NCBI GenBank assembly: GCA_005772945.1
Contig: SXIE01000158.1
Location: 1-5,194, forward strand
Reading direction: 5' to 3'
DNA: 5,194 nt
DNA from: Pseudomonadota bacterium
GTDB lineage: Bacteria; Myxococcota; UBA9042; PHBI01
Both the position numbers and the translations under genes were made by a program. The notes below the pieces were generated by a model. That model saw only the letters and a program-made list of their open reading frames with translations, was not told where the DNA came from and searched no databases. Shown here piece after piece: positions 1 to 5,194 of the stretch (position 1 is its first letter; each line of letters opens with the position of its first letter).

Positions 1-1122
1 ACCGCGCCTCATGCGCGTCCGCGCGTCGCGCCCGCCGTCTCTGCGCACGCCAACAATCGACGCGCCGACGTAACGCTCGCTCGCACCCTCACCGCGCACG
101 AGCCCGCCGAGCGGCCCCGGCGGCGGCGCCAGAAGGGCCCATCCCTGTGGCTCTTGCTGGCGCTTCTGGTGCTAGGCGGCTCGGCGGCGGCGGTCGTCAT
201 CACCCTCAGCGGCGGACCGGGGCCCGGCCCTGGACCTGGCTCCGCGACCTCCGCGCCCGCGACCGCCCTCGCCTCCGCCGAGCCGCCGCGCGCCGATGTA
301 GACACTGGCAACATTCAGGACGCGCCCGCCCAGGCCGAGGCCATGGCCCAGGCCGAGGTGGCGGCCGACGAGGTCGCCGTCGCGGTCGCCGGTGACGCGC
401 TCGCGGCCGACGCCCTCGCCGACGCCCTCGCCGACGACGCCGCGCCCGGCGTGAAGGTCGCGCACATCTTCGTCATCGAGCCGGGCGCCGCGACCGACGA
501 GGTCTGGGTCGGCGACACGCGCCTCGGGCTCGGGGCGCAGTCTTTCCAAGGCACGCTCGGCGAGGTCATAACGATCAAGATCATCCCCGCGGCCGGCGGC
601 ACGCCGATCCTGAAGACGCTCACGGTCGACAGCGAGACGATCGTCGTCAAGATCGTGACGCCGATCGCCGTGACGATCACGCTCGACCCCCCGGTCGACG
701 CAACCGTCAAGGCCAGCGCCGGCCGGGTCGAGGTCAAGGCTCCGGGCACCCTGCGCATCGTCGGACTCGATCCGGGCGCGACCTGCGAGCTCGAGATCCA
801 GGCGCCCGGCTTCAAGCTGGTCAAGCGCACCCTGATTGCGGCCCAATCCACCGCGCTCACGATCAAGCTCGAGAAGGTGGGCGGCACGATCCCGCCCGTT
901 CCCCCGCTCGGCGGCGGCAAAGGAACGCTTCAAGTTTCCGCGCGGCCGTGGGCGCAAGTCACCGTCAATGGCCGTCCGTACGGCACGACCCCGCAGACGA
1001 TCCGCAACCTCGCGCCCGGCACCTACACAGTCGTCTTGACCAAGGGCGCCAAGAGCGTCACGAAGCGGGTCGCGGTCGCGGGTGGCAAGCAGGCGCAAGT
1101 CTCTGCCGACCTGACCGAATGA
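1..1122 (+). CDS. PEGA-domain single-pass membrane protein, C-terminal part (5' end outside window; possible Ser/Thr kinase or receptor)
   Basis: The frame has no stop from the first base of the window to TGA at 1120-1122 (373 residues visible), so the gene is cut by the left edge. A TTG at 154 lies inside the transmembrane helix and cannot be the true start. Visible order: a polar N-terminal stretch, a basic cluster RRRRQK (window residues 40-45), a hydrophobic helix (about 49-69), a GPGPGPGPG linker (72-80), an Ala/Asp/Glu-rich segment (about 110-149), then three beta-rich modules (about 150-219, 222-291 and 308-371). The last is a good PEGA domain: a short strand, VNGRPYGTTP, then LAPGTYTVVL. 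The first two are more divergent. Basic residues before the helix suggest the N-terminus is cytoplasmic and the PEGA modules face the periplasm or cell surface. In myxobacteria such tails often follow a cytoplasmic Ser/Thr kinase domain. That is inference, since no catalytic motif is in view; another sensor or a secretion-related protein is possible. Confidence 0.85.
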   Translation, partial: TAPHARPRVAPAVSAHANNRRADVTLARTLTAHEPAERPRRRRQKGPSLWLLLALLVLGGSAAAVVITLSGGPGPGPGPGSATSAPATALASAEPPRADVDTGNIQDAPAQAEAMAQAEVAADEVAVAVAGDALAADALADALADDAAPGVKVAHIFVIEPGAATDEVWVGDTRLGLGAQSFQGTLGEVITIKIIPAAGGTPILKTLTVDSETIVVKIVTPIAVTITLDPPVDATVKASAGRVEVKAPGTLRIVGLDPGATCELEIQAPGFKLVKRTLIAAQSTALTIKLEKVGGTIPPVPPLGGGKGTLQVSARPWAQVTVNGRPYGTTPQTIRNLAPGTYTVVLTKGAKSVTKRVAVAGGKQAQVSADLTE

Positions 1123-1186
1123 GATACGGCGTAGAGCCCGCGGGTAGCCCGAACGGCCCCGATCGACGCCTCGCTCCATATGCAAC

Positions 1187-1214
1187 TTGCCATGGTGGGA
1201 AGGCGCGTGATACA
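1187..1214 (+). promoter_or_regulatory. Candidate sigma70-type promoter for rpsD
   Basis: TTGCCA at 1187-1192 resembles a -35 box. GATACA at 1209-1214 could serve as the -10 box with a 16-nt spacer; TACAGA at 1211-1216 is an alternative with 18 nt. It lies in the only non-coding stretch before rpsD (1123-1258) and would give a leader of roughly 35-40 nt. The -10 match is only about half of consensus, so this is a candidate only. The rest of the gap shows no convincing leader structure or terminator for the upstream gene, so read-through from the left gene is also possible. Confidence 0.35.
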
Positions 1215-1241
1215 GACGCCGCCCGCTGCTTGGAACCTAGC

Positions 1242-1248
1242 GAAGGGA
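1242..1248 (+). promoter_or_regulatory. Ribosome binding site of rpsD
   Basis: The purine-rich GAAGGGA ends 10 nt before the ATG at 1259. It supports that start, which also gives the expected S4 N-terminus (MSRYTGPRLK). Confidence 0.5.
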
Positions 1249-1258
1249 CACGAAGAAC

Positions 1259-1873
1259 ATGTCGCGATACACAGGACCTCGGCTCAAGAAGATGCGCGCA
1301 CTCGGGCTCGACCTCCCCGGGCTCTCGCGCAAGTCGATCGAGCGCCGCCCTTATCCCCCGGGCCAGCACGGCCCCAAGACGCGCCGCAAGCTCTCCGACT
1401 TCGGAAAGCAGCTCAACGAGAAGCAGAAGCTGCGTCTCAACTACGGTCTCGGCGAGCGCCAGATGCGCCGCTACATGATCGAGGCACGCCGCTCGAAGAC
1501 CGCGTCGGGCGACAAGCTCGTCGAGCGTCTCGAGCGCCGCCTCGACAACGTCATCTTCCGGGCCGGCTTCGCGCCGACCATCCCGGGCGCGCGCCAGCTC
1601 GTCTCGCATGGGCACATCCAGGTGAACGGCCGCCGCGTCAACGTCCCCAGCTTCCAGGTGCGCCCGGGTGACACCGTCGCCGTGCGCGAGAAGAGCAAGG
1701 ACATGAAGGCGATCGCGGAGTCGCTCGAGGCCGTGCCGCTCGCGCGTCCCGAGTGGCTCGACGTCGCGCGCGACCAGAAGCAGGCGAAGATCCGCGATCT
1801 TCCGACCCGCGAGTCGGTGCCCTTTCAGGTCGACCTGCAGCAGGTCGTCGAGTACTACGCCAAGCGGCTCTGA
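1259..1873 (+). CDS. rpsD: 30S ribosomal protein S4, cysteine-free (zinc-independent) type
   Basis: A 204-residue protein of normal S4 length. S4 is a primary 16S rRNA-binding protein that nucleates assembly of the 30S body and helps maintain decoding accuracy. Visible signatures: the N-terminal RYTGPRLK, the near-invariant YPPGQHG (residues 32-38), EKQKLRLNYG (54-63), and an S4 RNA-binding domain at about 92-147 with RLDNVIFR, PGARQLVSHGHI and VNGRRV. The start is fixed by this N-terminus and a nearby ribosome binding site. There is no cysteine in the protein, so the N-terminal Cys zinc site of C+ S4 proteins is absent. The stretch GLDLPGLSRKS in its place resembles S4 of cyanobacteria and plastids. 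The gene stands alone, with its own candidate promoter and a strong terminator, not beside rpsM, rpsK and rpoA as in the alpha operon. It could be the only S4 or a second paralogue; the window cannot tell. Confidence 0.97.
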   Translation: MSRYTGPRLKKMRALGLDLPGLSRKSIERRPYPPGQHGPKTRRKLSDFGKQLNEKQKLRLNYGLGERQMRRYMIEARRSKTASGDKLVERLERRLDNVIFRAGFAPTIPGARQLVSHGHIQVNGRRVNVPSFQVRPGDTVAVREKSKDMKAIAESLEAVPLARPEWLDVARDQKQAKIRDLPTRESVPFQVDLQQVVEYYAKRL

Positions 1874-1896
1874 GTCGCAGGCTCTCAGCAGCGACG

Positions 1897-1930
1897 AAAC
1901 CGCCTCGGGAAACCGGGGCGGTTTTGTTTT
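1897..1930 (+). terminator. Rho-independent terminator after rpsD
   Basis: A 12-bp stem pairs AAACCGCCTCGG (1897-1908) with 1913-1924, with one G-U wobble, closed by a GAAA tetraloop (1909-1912). It is followed by a T-rich run, TTTTGTTTT, at 1922-1930. It starts 23 nt after the rpsD stop. On the minus strand the same hairpin is followed only by TTTCG, so it would be at best a weak terminator for the operon arriving from the right, whose last stop is at 1957. Confidence 0.9.
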
Positions 1931-1956
1931 GTACACCAACTATCTCGCGCGTGTGA

Positions 1957-2883
1957 TCAGGCCTCGGCGAGGCGCTCCCAGGCACGCGCGAGGCGCTTGC
2001 TCCGGGCCGATCCGGCGACCCCCAAGAGCGGCCGATCGCGCACGAAGCGCGCGTGGGCGTCAGGCGCCTTGGGTGCCCAAGCGGCTTCGAACTCCGGCAA
2101 CAAGGCGCGCTCGAGCGCGAGCATCCCCGCGAGCGCGACATGCGTCGCGGCGGCCGAGGCGTCCATGCGCGCGATGCCTTCCAGCGCGGCAACCAGCGCG
2201 ATCGCCCGCTCGGCCAGCGACCGGTCGAGGGCGTGCAGGCGCACCTCGCGCACGACGTAACCGAGGACCGCCGCGGTCACGTGGACGTCTTCGATCGTCC
2301 GGAAAGGTTTGAGGATCTGGCTGTAGCCGTCGCCCCCGAGGACCTCGTGCGCCGCGACACGCACGTCCTCGAAGTGGACCTGGAAGTGCCCGATCTCCGG
2401 CGCAAACGGAGGCGTCGGCATCGCTTCGAGCCGCACCCCAGGCGCGTCCGAGGGCACCTTGGCGACGCGCAGCTGCGCGCGCCCGAGGGGATCCACGCCC
2501 GTCGTCGCGACCACCAGCAGCACGACGCGCGCATCGGCAATCGACGCCCAGCGCTTGTGGCCGCTCAGTCGAAACGCCCCGGGCTCGGACGGATCGGGCA
2601 CGAGCGCCGTGGCGATCGCGCTCGGGTGAGCGCCGCCGGCCTCGGTTGCACAGAGGCAGGCCTTCGCGTCCTCGGCGAGAGCTGGTACCAGCACCCGCAA
2701 CGCCGCCTGATAGCCGGCCGCGAACGCGTACCCGAGCCGGTCGGCCCGCAGCCCACCCACGAGGGCGCGCGCGATCGCCGCCGTCGGCCGTGCGATGGCA
2801 TCGTGCCGTCGCCAGAAGTCGGCCAGGTCGACGACCGGTGCGGGATCGATTGCATCTCGGAGCAAGGATTCGAGCGCGCTCAT
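1957..2883 (-). CDS. Divergent acyl-CoA dehydrogenase-like flavoprotein, short
   Basis: A 308-residue protein similar in pattern to the acyl-CoA dehydrogenase (ACAD) superfamily, whose members usually oxidise acyl-CoA thioesters with FAD and have about 380 residues. Visible: an Ala-rich helical N-terminal part (1-75); CLCATEAGGAHPS (77-88), aligning with the family CxTEPxAGSD flavin/substrate motif; SGHKRWASIADA (107-118), aligning with the GxKxxItNg strand; and FEDVRVAAHEVLGGDG (171-186), matching the FxdVrVPxxnlLG segment before the C-terminal helices. The C-terminal helical domain (about 190-308) is shorter than usual, and I cannot find the family's catalytic glutamate or FAD-contacting RxxxxxG motif with confidence. 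It may be a non-canonical or inactive member. The ATG at 2881-2883 was chosen because it overlaps the dusA stop as ATGA. A GTG six codons upstream is less likely. No Shine-Dalgarno precedes it, which fits coupled reinitiation. It is the last gene of the minus-strand set. Substrate and pathway are unknown. Confidence 0.75.
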   Translation of the reverse strand: MSALESLLRDAIDPAPVVDLADFWRRHDAIARPTAAIARALVGGLRADRLGYAFAAGYQAALRVLVPALAEDAKACLCATEAGGAHPSAIATALVPDPSEPGAFRLSGHKRWASIADARVVLLVVATTGVDPLGRAQLRVAKVPSDAPGVRLEAMPTPPFAPEIGHFQVHFEDVRVAAHEVLGGDGYSQILKPFRTIEDVHVTAAVLGYVVREVRLHALDRSLAERAIALVAALEGIARMDASAAATHVALAGMLALERALLPEFEAAWAPKAPDAHARFVRDRPLLGVAGSARSKRLARAWERLAEA

Positions 2884-3968
2884 GACCCGGGATGCTCGCA
2901 CGCCGGCGCCTCGCGTCCACCCGATTCCGCCGATTCCGCCGACTCAGCCGACTCAGACAATCCGCGCGCGAGGCTCAGCAACTCCCCGATCGCCGCCGCG
3001 TCCGAGCGCCGCGCGAGCTCCGCCACCCCGTGCTTCCAGCGCCGCGACCCGGGCGTCCCGCGAAAGAGCCCGAGCACATGCCTGAGGACCAGGTGCAGCT
3101 TCAGCCCAGCGCCCGTGATCCCATGCAGATAGGGCACGAGCGCCGCGACGAACGCGACCCGATCCGCCAGCGGATCACTTGGACCACCAAAGATCTCGCT
3201 GTCCGCCCGCGACCACATCCACGGATCGTCGAGCGCCGCGCGCCCCACCATGACCCCATCGACGAGCCCGAGCTGTCCGAGCACCGCTTTCCGCGAAACG
3301 AAGCCGCCGTTGATCTCGATCGCGAGCCCCGGCCGCTCGCGCTTCAGGCGATGCACCTCGCCGTAGCGTAACGGCGGCACGGTCCGATTCTCCGTGGGCG
3401 AGAGCCCATGCAGCCAGGCCTTGCGCGCGTGGACCGTGAAGCGATCGCAGCCCGCGCGCGCGACCGTGTCCACAAAGGCGAGGAGCTCCTCGTAAGAATC
3501 GCGCGCGTCGATCCCGATGCGATGCTTCACCGTCACCGGCACATCGACCGCCGCGCGCGTCGCTGCAACAATGTCGGCCACCCGCTCGGGCTCGGCCATG
3601 AGGCACGCGCCGAAGCGTCCCTTCTGCACCCGATCCGAGGGACACCCGACGTTGAAGTTGATCTCGTCGTAGCCCAGATCAACCGCAATTCGCGCGGCCG
3701 CGGCGAGGGTCGTCGGATCGTCCCCGCCGAGCTGCAGCGCCAGCGGATGTTCCTCGGGCGCGAACGTCAGGAGATCCACGCGCCGCCCGAGGACGAGCGC
3801 GTTCGCGTTGATCATCTCCGTGTAGAGCAGCGTCTCGCGCGTCAGCTGCCGCAGGACGAACCGACAGTGGCGGTCCGTGTGGTCCATCATCGGCGCGAAG
3901 CTCAGGTGACGCGTGACCCCGCGCGCGGCCGCCACAGCCGCGCGGCCAGCGGTCCCGGCACCTGTCAC
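2880..3968 (-). CDS. dusA: tRNA-dihydrouridine synthase A
   Basis: A 362-residue FMN enzyme that reduces uridines in the tRNA D-loop (U20/U20a for E. coli DusA) to dihydrouridine using NADPH. The family signature is nearly complete: SFAPMMDHTDRHCR (23-36), LQLGGDDP (78-85), YDEINFNVGCPSDRVQKG (100-117) with the presumed catalytic Cys109, FGACLM (119-124), VTVKHRIGID (145-154), VHARKAWLHGLSP (179-191), EINGGF (218-223) and DGVMVGRAALDDPW (237-250). A helical tRNA-binding region follows to about 335. The GTG at 3966-3968 was chosen because it overlaps the previous stop as GTGA, with purine-rich AGAAGAAGAA just upstream. It gives about 20 residues of Ala-rich extension before the conserved core, so a later internal start is possible. 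The C-terminus carries an unusual SES-AES repeat tail (about 338-349). It ends in an ATGA overlap with the next gene. Confidence 0.96.
   Translation of the reverse strand: MTGAGTAGRAAVAAARGVTRHLSFAPMMDHTDRHCRFVLRQLTRETLLYTEMINANALVLGRRVDLLTFAPEEHPLALQLGGDDPTTLAAAARIAVDLGYDEINFNVGCPSDRVQKGRFGACLMAEPERVADIVAATRAAVDVPVTVKHRIGIDARDSYEELLAFVDTVARAGCDRFTVHARKAWLHGLSPTENRTVPPLRYGEVHRLKRERPGLAIEINGGFVSRKAVLGQLGLVDGVMVGRAALDDPWMWSRADSEIFGGPSDPLADRVAFVAALVPYLHGITGAGLKLHLVLRHVLGLFRGTPGSRRWKHGVAELARRSDAAAIGELLSLARGLSESAESAESAESGGREAPACEHPGS
2923..2958. repeat. Four 9-bp tandem units in the 3' end of dusA
   Basis: GATTCCGCC occurs twice (2923-2931, 2932-2940), followed by GACTCAGCC and GACTCAGAC (2941-2949, 2950-2958). 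In the dusA frame they encode repeated (A)ES triplets at the C-terminal tail. Because units are 9 bp, gain or loss of copies keeps the frame. Confidence 0.9.
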
Positions 3969-4171
3969 TTCTTCTTCTGCACCGAGCTCACGGCCTTCTG
4001 CTTCACGGCCGCGGCCCCTTGGTTGACCTTCTTGTTGATCGAGTTCGAGACCTTGCTCTGCGCCCGAACCTGCGCGCCGGCGACCTTGGCCTTGGCCGTC
4101 GACTGGATCGCGTTCACCTTCTGGCGGAAGAGGCGCGCGAAGAAGTCACCGATTTCTTTGAAGATATCCAT
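3965..4171 (-). CDS. Small, very basic protein of unknown function (68 aa)
   Basis: I do not recognise this protein. The ATG at 4169-4171 is preceded on the minus strand by a G-rich GGGTGAGGACC that can act as ribosome binding site; a start 12 codons upstream would add a low-quality Arg-rich leader and was rejected. The N-terminus MDIFKEIGDFFARLFRQK can form an amphipathic helix with a face rich in Ile, Leu and Phe. The rest is an Ala/Lys/Gln/Ser/Val-rich, helix-prone stretch ending in KKK. It has 15 Lys/Arg against three acidic residues, all within the first nine positions, and no Cys, Trp, Tyr, Pro or His. There is no signal peptide or transmembrane helix. Its TGA overlaps the dusA GTG by 4 nt, and it begins 44 nt after the upstream PEGA gene. 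A membrane-surface or nucleic-acid/tRNA-binding role would fit the composition, but both are guesses. Clean operon spacing supports it as a real gene. Confidence 0.75.
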   Translation of the reverse strand: MDIFKEIGDFFARLFRQKVNAIQSTAKAKVAGAQVRAQSKVSNSINKKVNQGAAAVKQKAVSSVQKKK

Positions 4172-4184
4172 GGTCCTCACCCCC
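4172..4184 (-). promoter_or_regulatory. Ribosome binding site of the 68-aa protein
   Basis: Read on the minus strand, GGGGGGTGAGGACC sits directly before the ATG. GGTGAGG is a fair Shine-Dalgarno match with short spacing. It decides for the ATG at 4171 over the upstream alternative at 4207. Confidence 0.5.
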
Positions 4185-4215
4185 CGCCAGGCACGCGCTC
4201 CGCGCACGTCGCGCG

Positions 4216-5194
4216 TTACTCGGCCCAGAGCTGAACACGCAGCGACGCCCCCGTCGAGGGCCCGAGCCGCGTGCGATACGTCTTGAAGCCCGACTTCGCG
4301 ATCGTGAGCTCGACCTGCTGACCGACGTCATCCCACTCGGCCCACATCGGGGTCACGCCCAGGTACATGCCGCGCACCGACAGCGCCGCGCCCGCAGGCT
4401 CGCTGACCACCATCACCCGTCGCTTGATCGTACCCTTGGGCGCCGCCTTGCCCACGACCTCCGGATCCTCGACGTCCGCAAACGGGTCCTTCTTGGCGTT
4501 CTTGTCGACCTTCGGCGGGTCGTGTTTGGGCGGCGGATCGTATTTGGGCGGCGGGTCGTACTTGGGCGGTGGGTCGTACTTGGGCGGCGGGTCGCGTTTG
4601 GGCGGTGCCTTCGTCGCCTCTTTGCCCGCGCCGACCTTGGTCGCGCCGCCGTCCCACACCTCGGGCCGCGCCAACCTCGCCACGCTCGTCGCGTCCGCCG
4701 CCGTGGCGCCGTCTGGGCCCGCATCCGCAGCCGCGAGGGCGACGACGTCCCCGGACGGCTCGGCGTCCGACCCCGGCGCGACAGCGTCGCTCGCGGCGCT
4801 CGACGGGCCAACGCCCGCGTGCGCGGGATCGACGGGCACTTCCCCGACGTTGGCGGTGCGCTCGAGCGGCGCCGCGCGACCGCGATTCTCGCGACCGGAA
4901 GGGGTGTCGCCCGTGAACGCGACGACGGCCAGGGCCGCGGTGACGCCCGCGATCCCGATGCCCAGCACGAAGCCGAGGATGGCGTTGCGTCGTCCAGGAC
5001 GGGGCACCGCCGCGAGCGAGGACGCCGTCGAACCCTCGCGGCGCAGCGTCTCCTCGAGCGCCTGCGCCGGTGGCGGTGGCGGCGTCGAAGCGCTCGCCGG
5101 CGCAGGCCGCGGCCGGGGGCGCGTCGACGGGTTGCCGCGGAGATCGATGGACTTCGCGAGCGCCGACGTCGCGGGGAGCGTCCCGAGCGGCGGC
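4216..5194 (-). CDS. PEGA-domain single-pass membrane protein, C-terminal part (5' end outside window; possible Ser/Thr kinase or receptor)
   Basis: Reading leftwards from the right edge, the frame is open without a stop to TAA at 4216-4218 (325 residues visible), so the gene is partial. A GTG at 5007 is inside the juxtamembrane region and is not needed as start. Visible order: a Pro/Arg-rich low-complexity stretch with RPRPRP and PPPPP (window residues about 25-42), a charged segment ALEETLRREG (45-54), RPGRR just before a hydrophobic helix (about 71-93), a long acidic Ala/Asp/Gly linker, four DPPPKY/H repeats (about 197-228), an acidic/basic hinge, and a C-terminal PEGA domain (256-324) with VVSEPAGAALSVRGMYLGVTP. 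The topology is probably N-in, with the PEGA domain outside the cytoplasmic membrane. The repeats may span periplasm or peptidoglycan. A cytoplasmic Ser/Thr kinase domain upstream is typical for this architecture in myxobacteria but is not visible. It leads the minus-strand gene set in this window. Confidence 0.85.
   Translation of the reverse strand, partial: PPLGTLPATSALAKSIDLRGNPSTRPRPRPAPASASTPPPPPAQALEETLRREGSTASSLAAVPRPGRRNAILGFVLGIGIAGVTAALAVVAFTGDTPSGRENRGRAAPLERTANVGEVPVDPAHAGVGPSSAASDAVAPGSDAEPSGDVVALAAADAGPDGATAADATSVARLARPEVWDGGATKVGAGKEATKAPPKRDPPPKYDPPPKYDPPPKYDPPPKHDPPKVDKNAKKDPFADVEDPEVVGKAAPKGTIKRRVMVVSEPAGAALSVRGMYLGVTPMWAEWDDVGQQVELTIAKSGFKTYRTRLGPSTGASLRVQLWAE
4507..4608. 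repeat. 18-bp tandem repeat encoding DPPPKY
   Basis: Four nearly identical 18-bp units occupy 4522-4539, 4540-4557, 4558-4575 and 4576-4593, each with the core TTGGGCGG. On the minus strand they encode DPPPKY three times and DPPPKH once. Degenerate 15-bp units flank them at 4507-4521 (DPPKV) and 4594-4608 (APPKR). Differences between units are mostly silent third-position changes, implying selection on the peptide or fairly old duplication. Confidence 0.93.

Noticed and set aside
1137..1144. Palindrome CCCGCGGG after the left PEGA gene, considered as terminator or operator
   Set aside because: The 8-bp perfect palindrome has no loop or T-run and is expected by chance in such GC-rich DNA.
172..1185. 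Long minus-strand open frame (337 codons) opposite the left PEGA gene
   Set aside because: Its translation is Arg/Asp/Gly-rich with no domain pattern, as expected from the antisense of a high-GC gene. The plus-strand frame has a clear transmembrane helix and PEGA motifs.
1058..1939. Minus-strand open frame of 293 codons covering rpsD
   Set aside because: It is antisense to the unmistakable rpsD, runs through the rpsD terminator, and has shadow composition (Leu/Arg/Ala/Asp-rich, no motif).
2053..3132. Plus-strand open frame of 359 codons opposite the ACAD-like gene and the dusA end
   Set aside because: It is Arg-rich and spans two genes with good family motifs and coupled starts on the minus strand. 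It is a high-GC shadow.
4172..4207. Upstream start for the 68-aa protein, adding 12 residues
   Set aside because: The added residues (RGARAWRGVR) look like translated leader, and the internal ATG has its own ribosome binding site.
3408..4286. Plus-strand open frame of 292 codons with a hydrophobic Phe/Leu/Ala stretch
   Set aside because: It is antisense to conserved dusA motifs and to the 68-aa gene. The hydrophobic part is simply the reverse complement of Lys/Gln/Ala codons.
4507..4608. Regularly spaced repeats considered as a CRISPR array
   Set aside because: The units are contiguous 18-bp in-frame coding repeats without unique spacers.

Overview
The window looks like chromosomal DNA from a large-genome, high-GC bacterium, most likely a myxobacterium or relative (Myxococcota). 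This is inferred from the very high GC, the strong G/C preference at third codon positions, and two separate single-pass membrane proteins carrying C-terminal PEGA-type repeats. No mobile element, rRNA, tRNA or CRISPR array was seen.

Layout, left to right. (1) Positions 1-1122 (+) hold the C-terminal part of a membrane protein whose frame is open to the left edge. It has a basic juxtamembrane stretch, one transmembrane helix, a Gly-Pro and Ala/Asp-rich linker, and about three PEGA-like beta domains. (2) A 136-nt gap with a candidate promoter leads to rpsD (1259-1873, +), a stand-alone gene for a cysteine-free ribosomal protein S4, closed by a clear intrinsic terminator at 1897-1930. (3) From the right edge back to 1957, four genes read leftwards on the minus strand with gaps of 44, -4 and -4 nt. 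In transcription order they are: the C-terminal part of a second PEGA membrane protein (open to the right edge); a 68-residue, very basic, unrecognised protein; dusA (tRNA-dihydrouridine synthase A); and a divergent acyl-CoA dehydrogenase-like protein. The last three are joined by GTGA and ATGA stop/start overlaps, so they are probably translationally coupled. This set and rpsD converge on the terminator region.

The two PEGA proteins have the same plan: basic juxtamembrane segment, transmembrane helix, low-complexity linker, then PEGA domain(s). This is the usual C-terminal half of myxobacterial membrane Ser/Thr kinases or related receptors, but no catalytic domain lies inside the window, so kinase identity is an inference. 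rpsD and dusA are translation genes (30S assembly and tRNA D-loop modification). The coupled small protein and acyl-CoA dehydrogenase-like protein have no evident link to tRNA modification.

Most of the window is ordinary core-type genome. The points most worth a second look are the coupled trio (small basic protein, DusA, short ACAD-like protein), the isolated cysteine-free S4, and in-frame tandem repeats in the DusA tail and in the right-hand PEGA protein.
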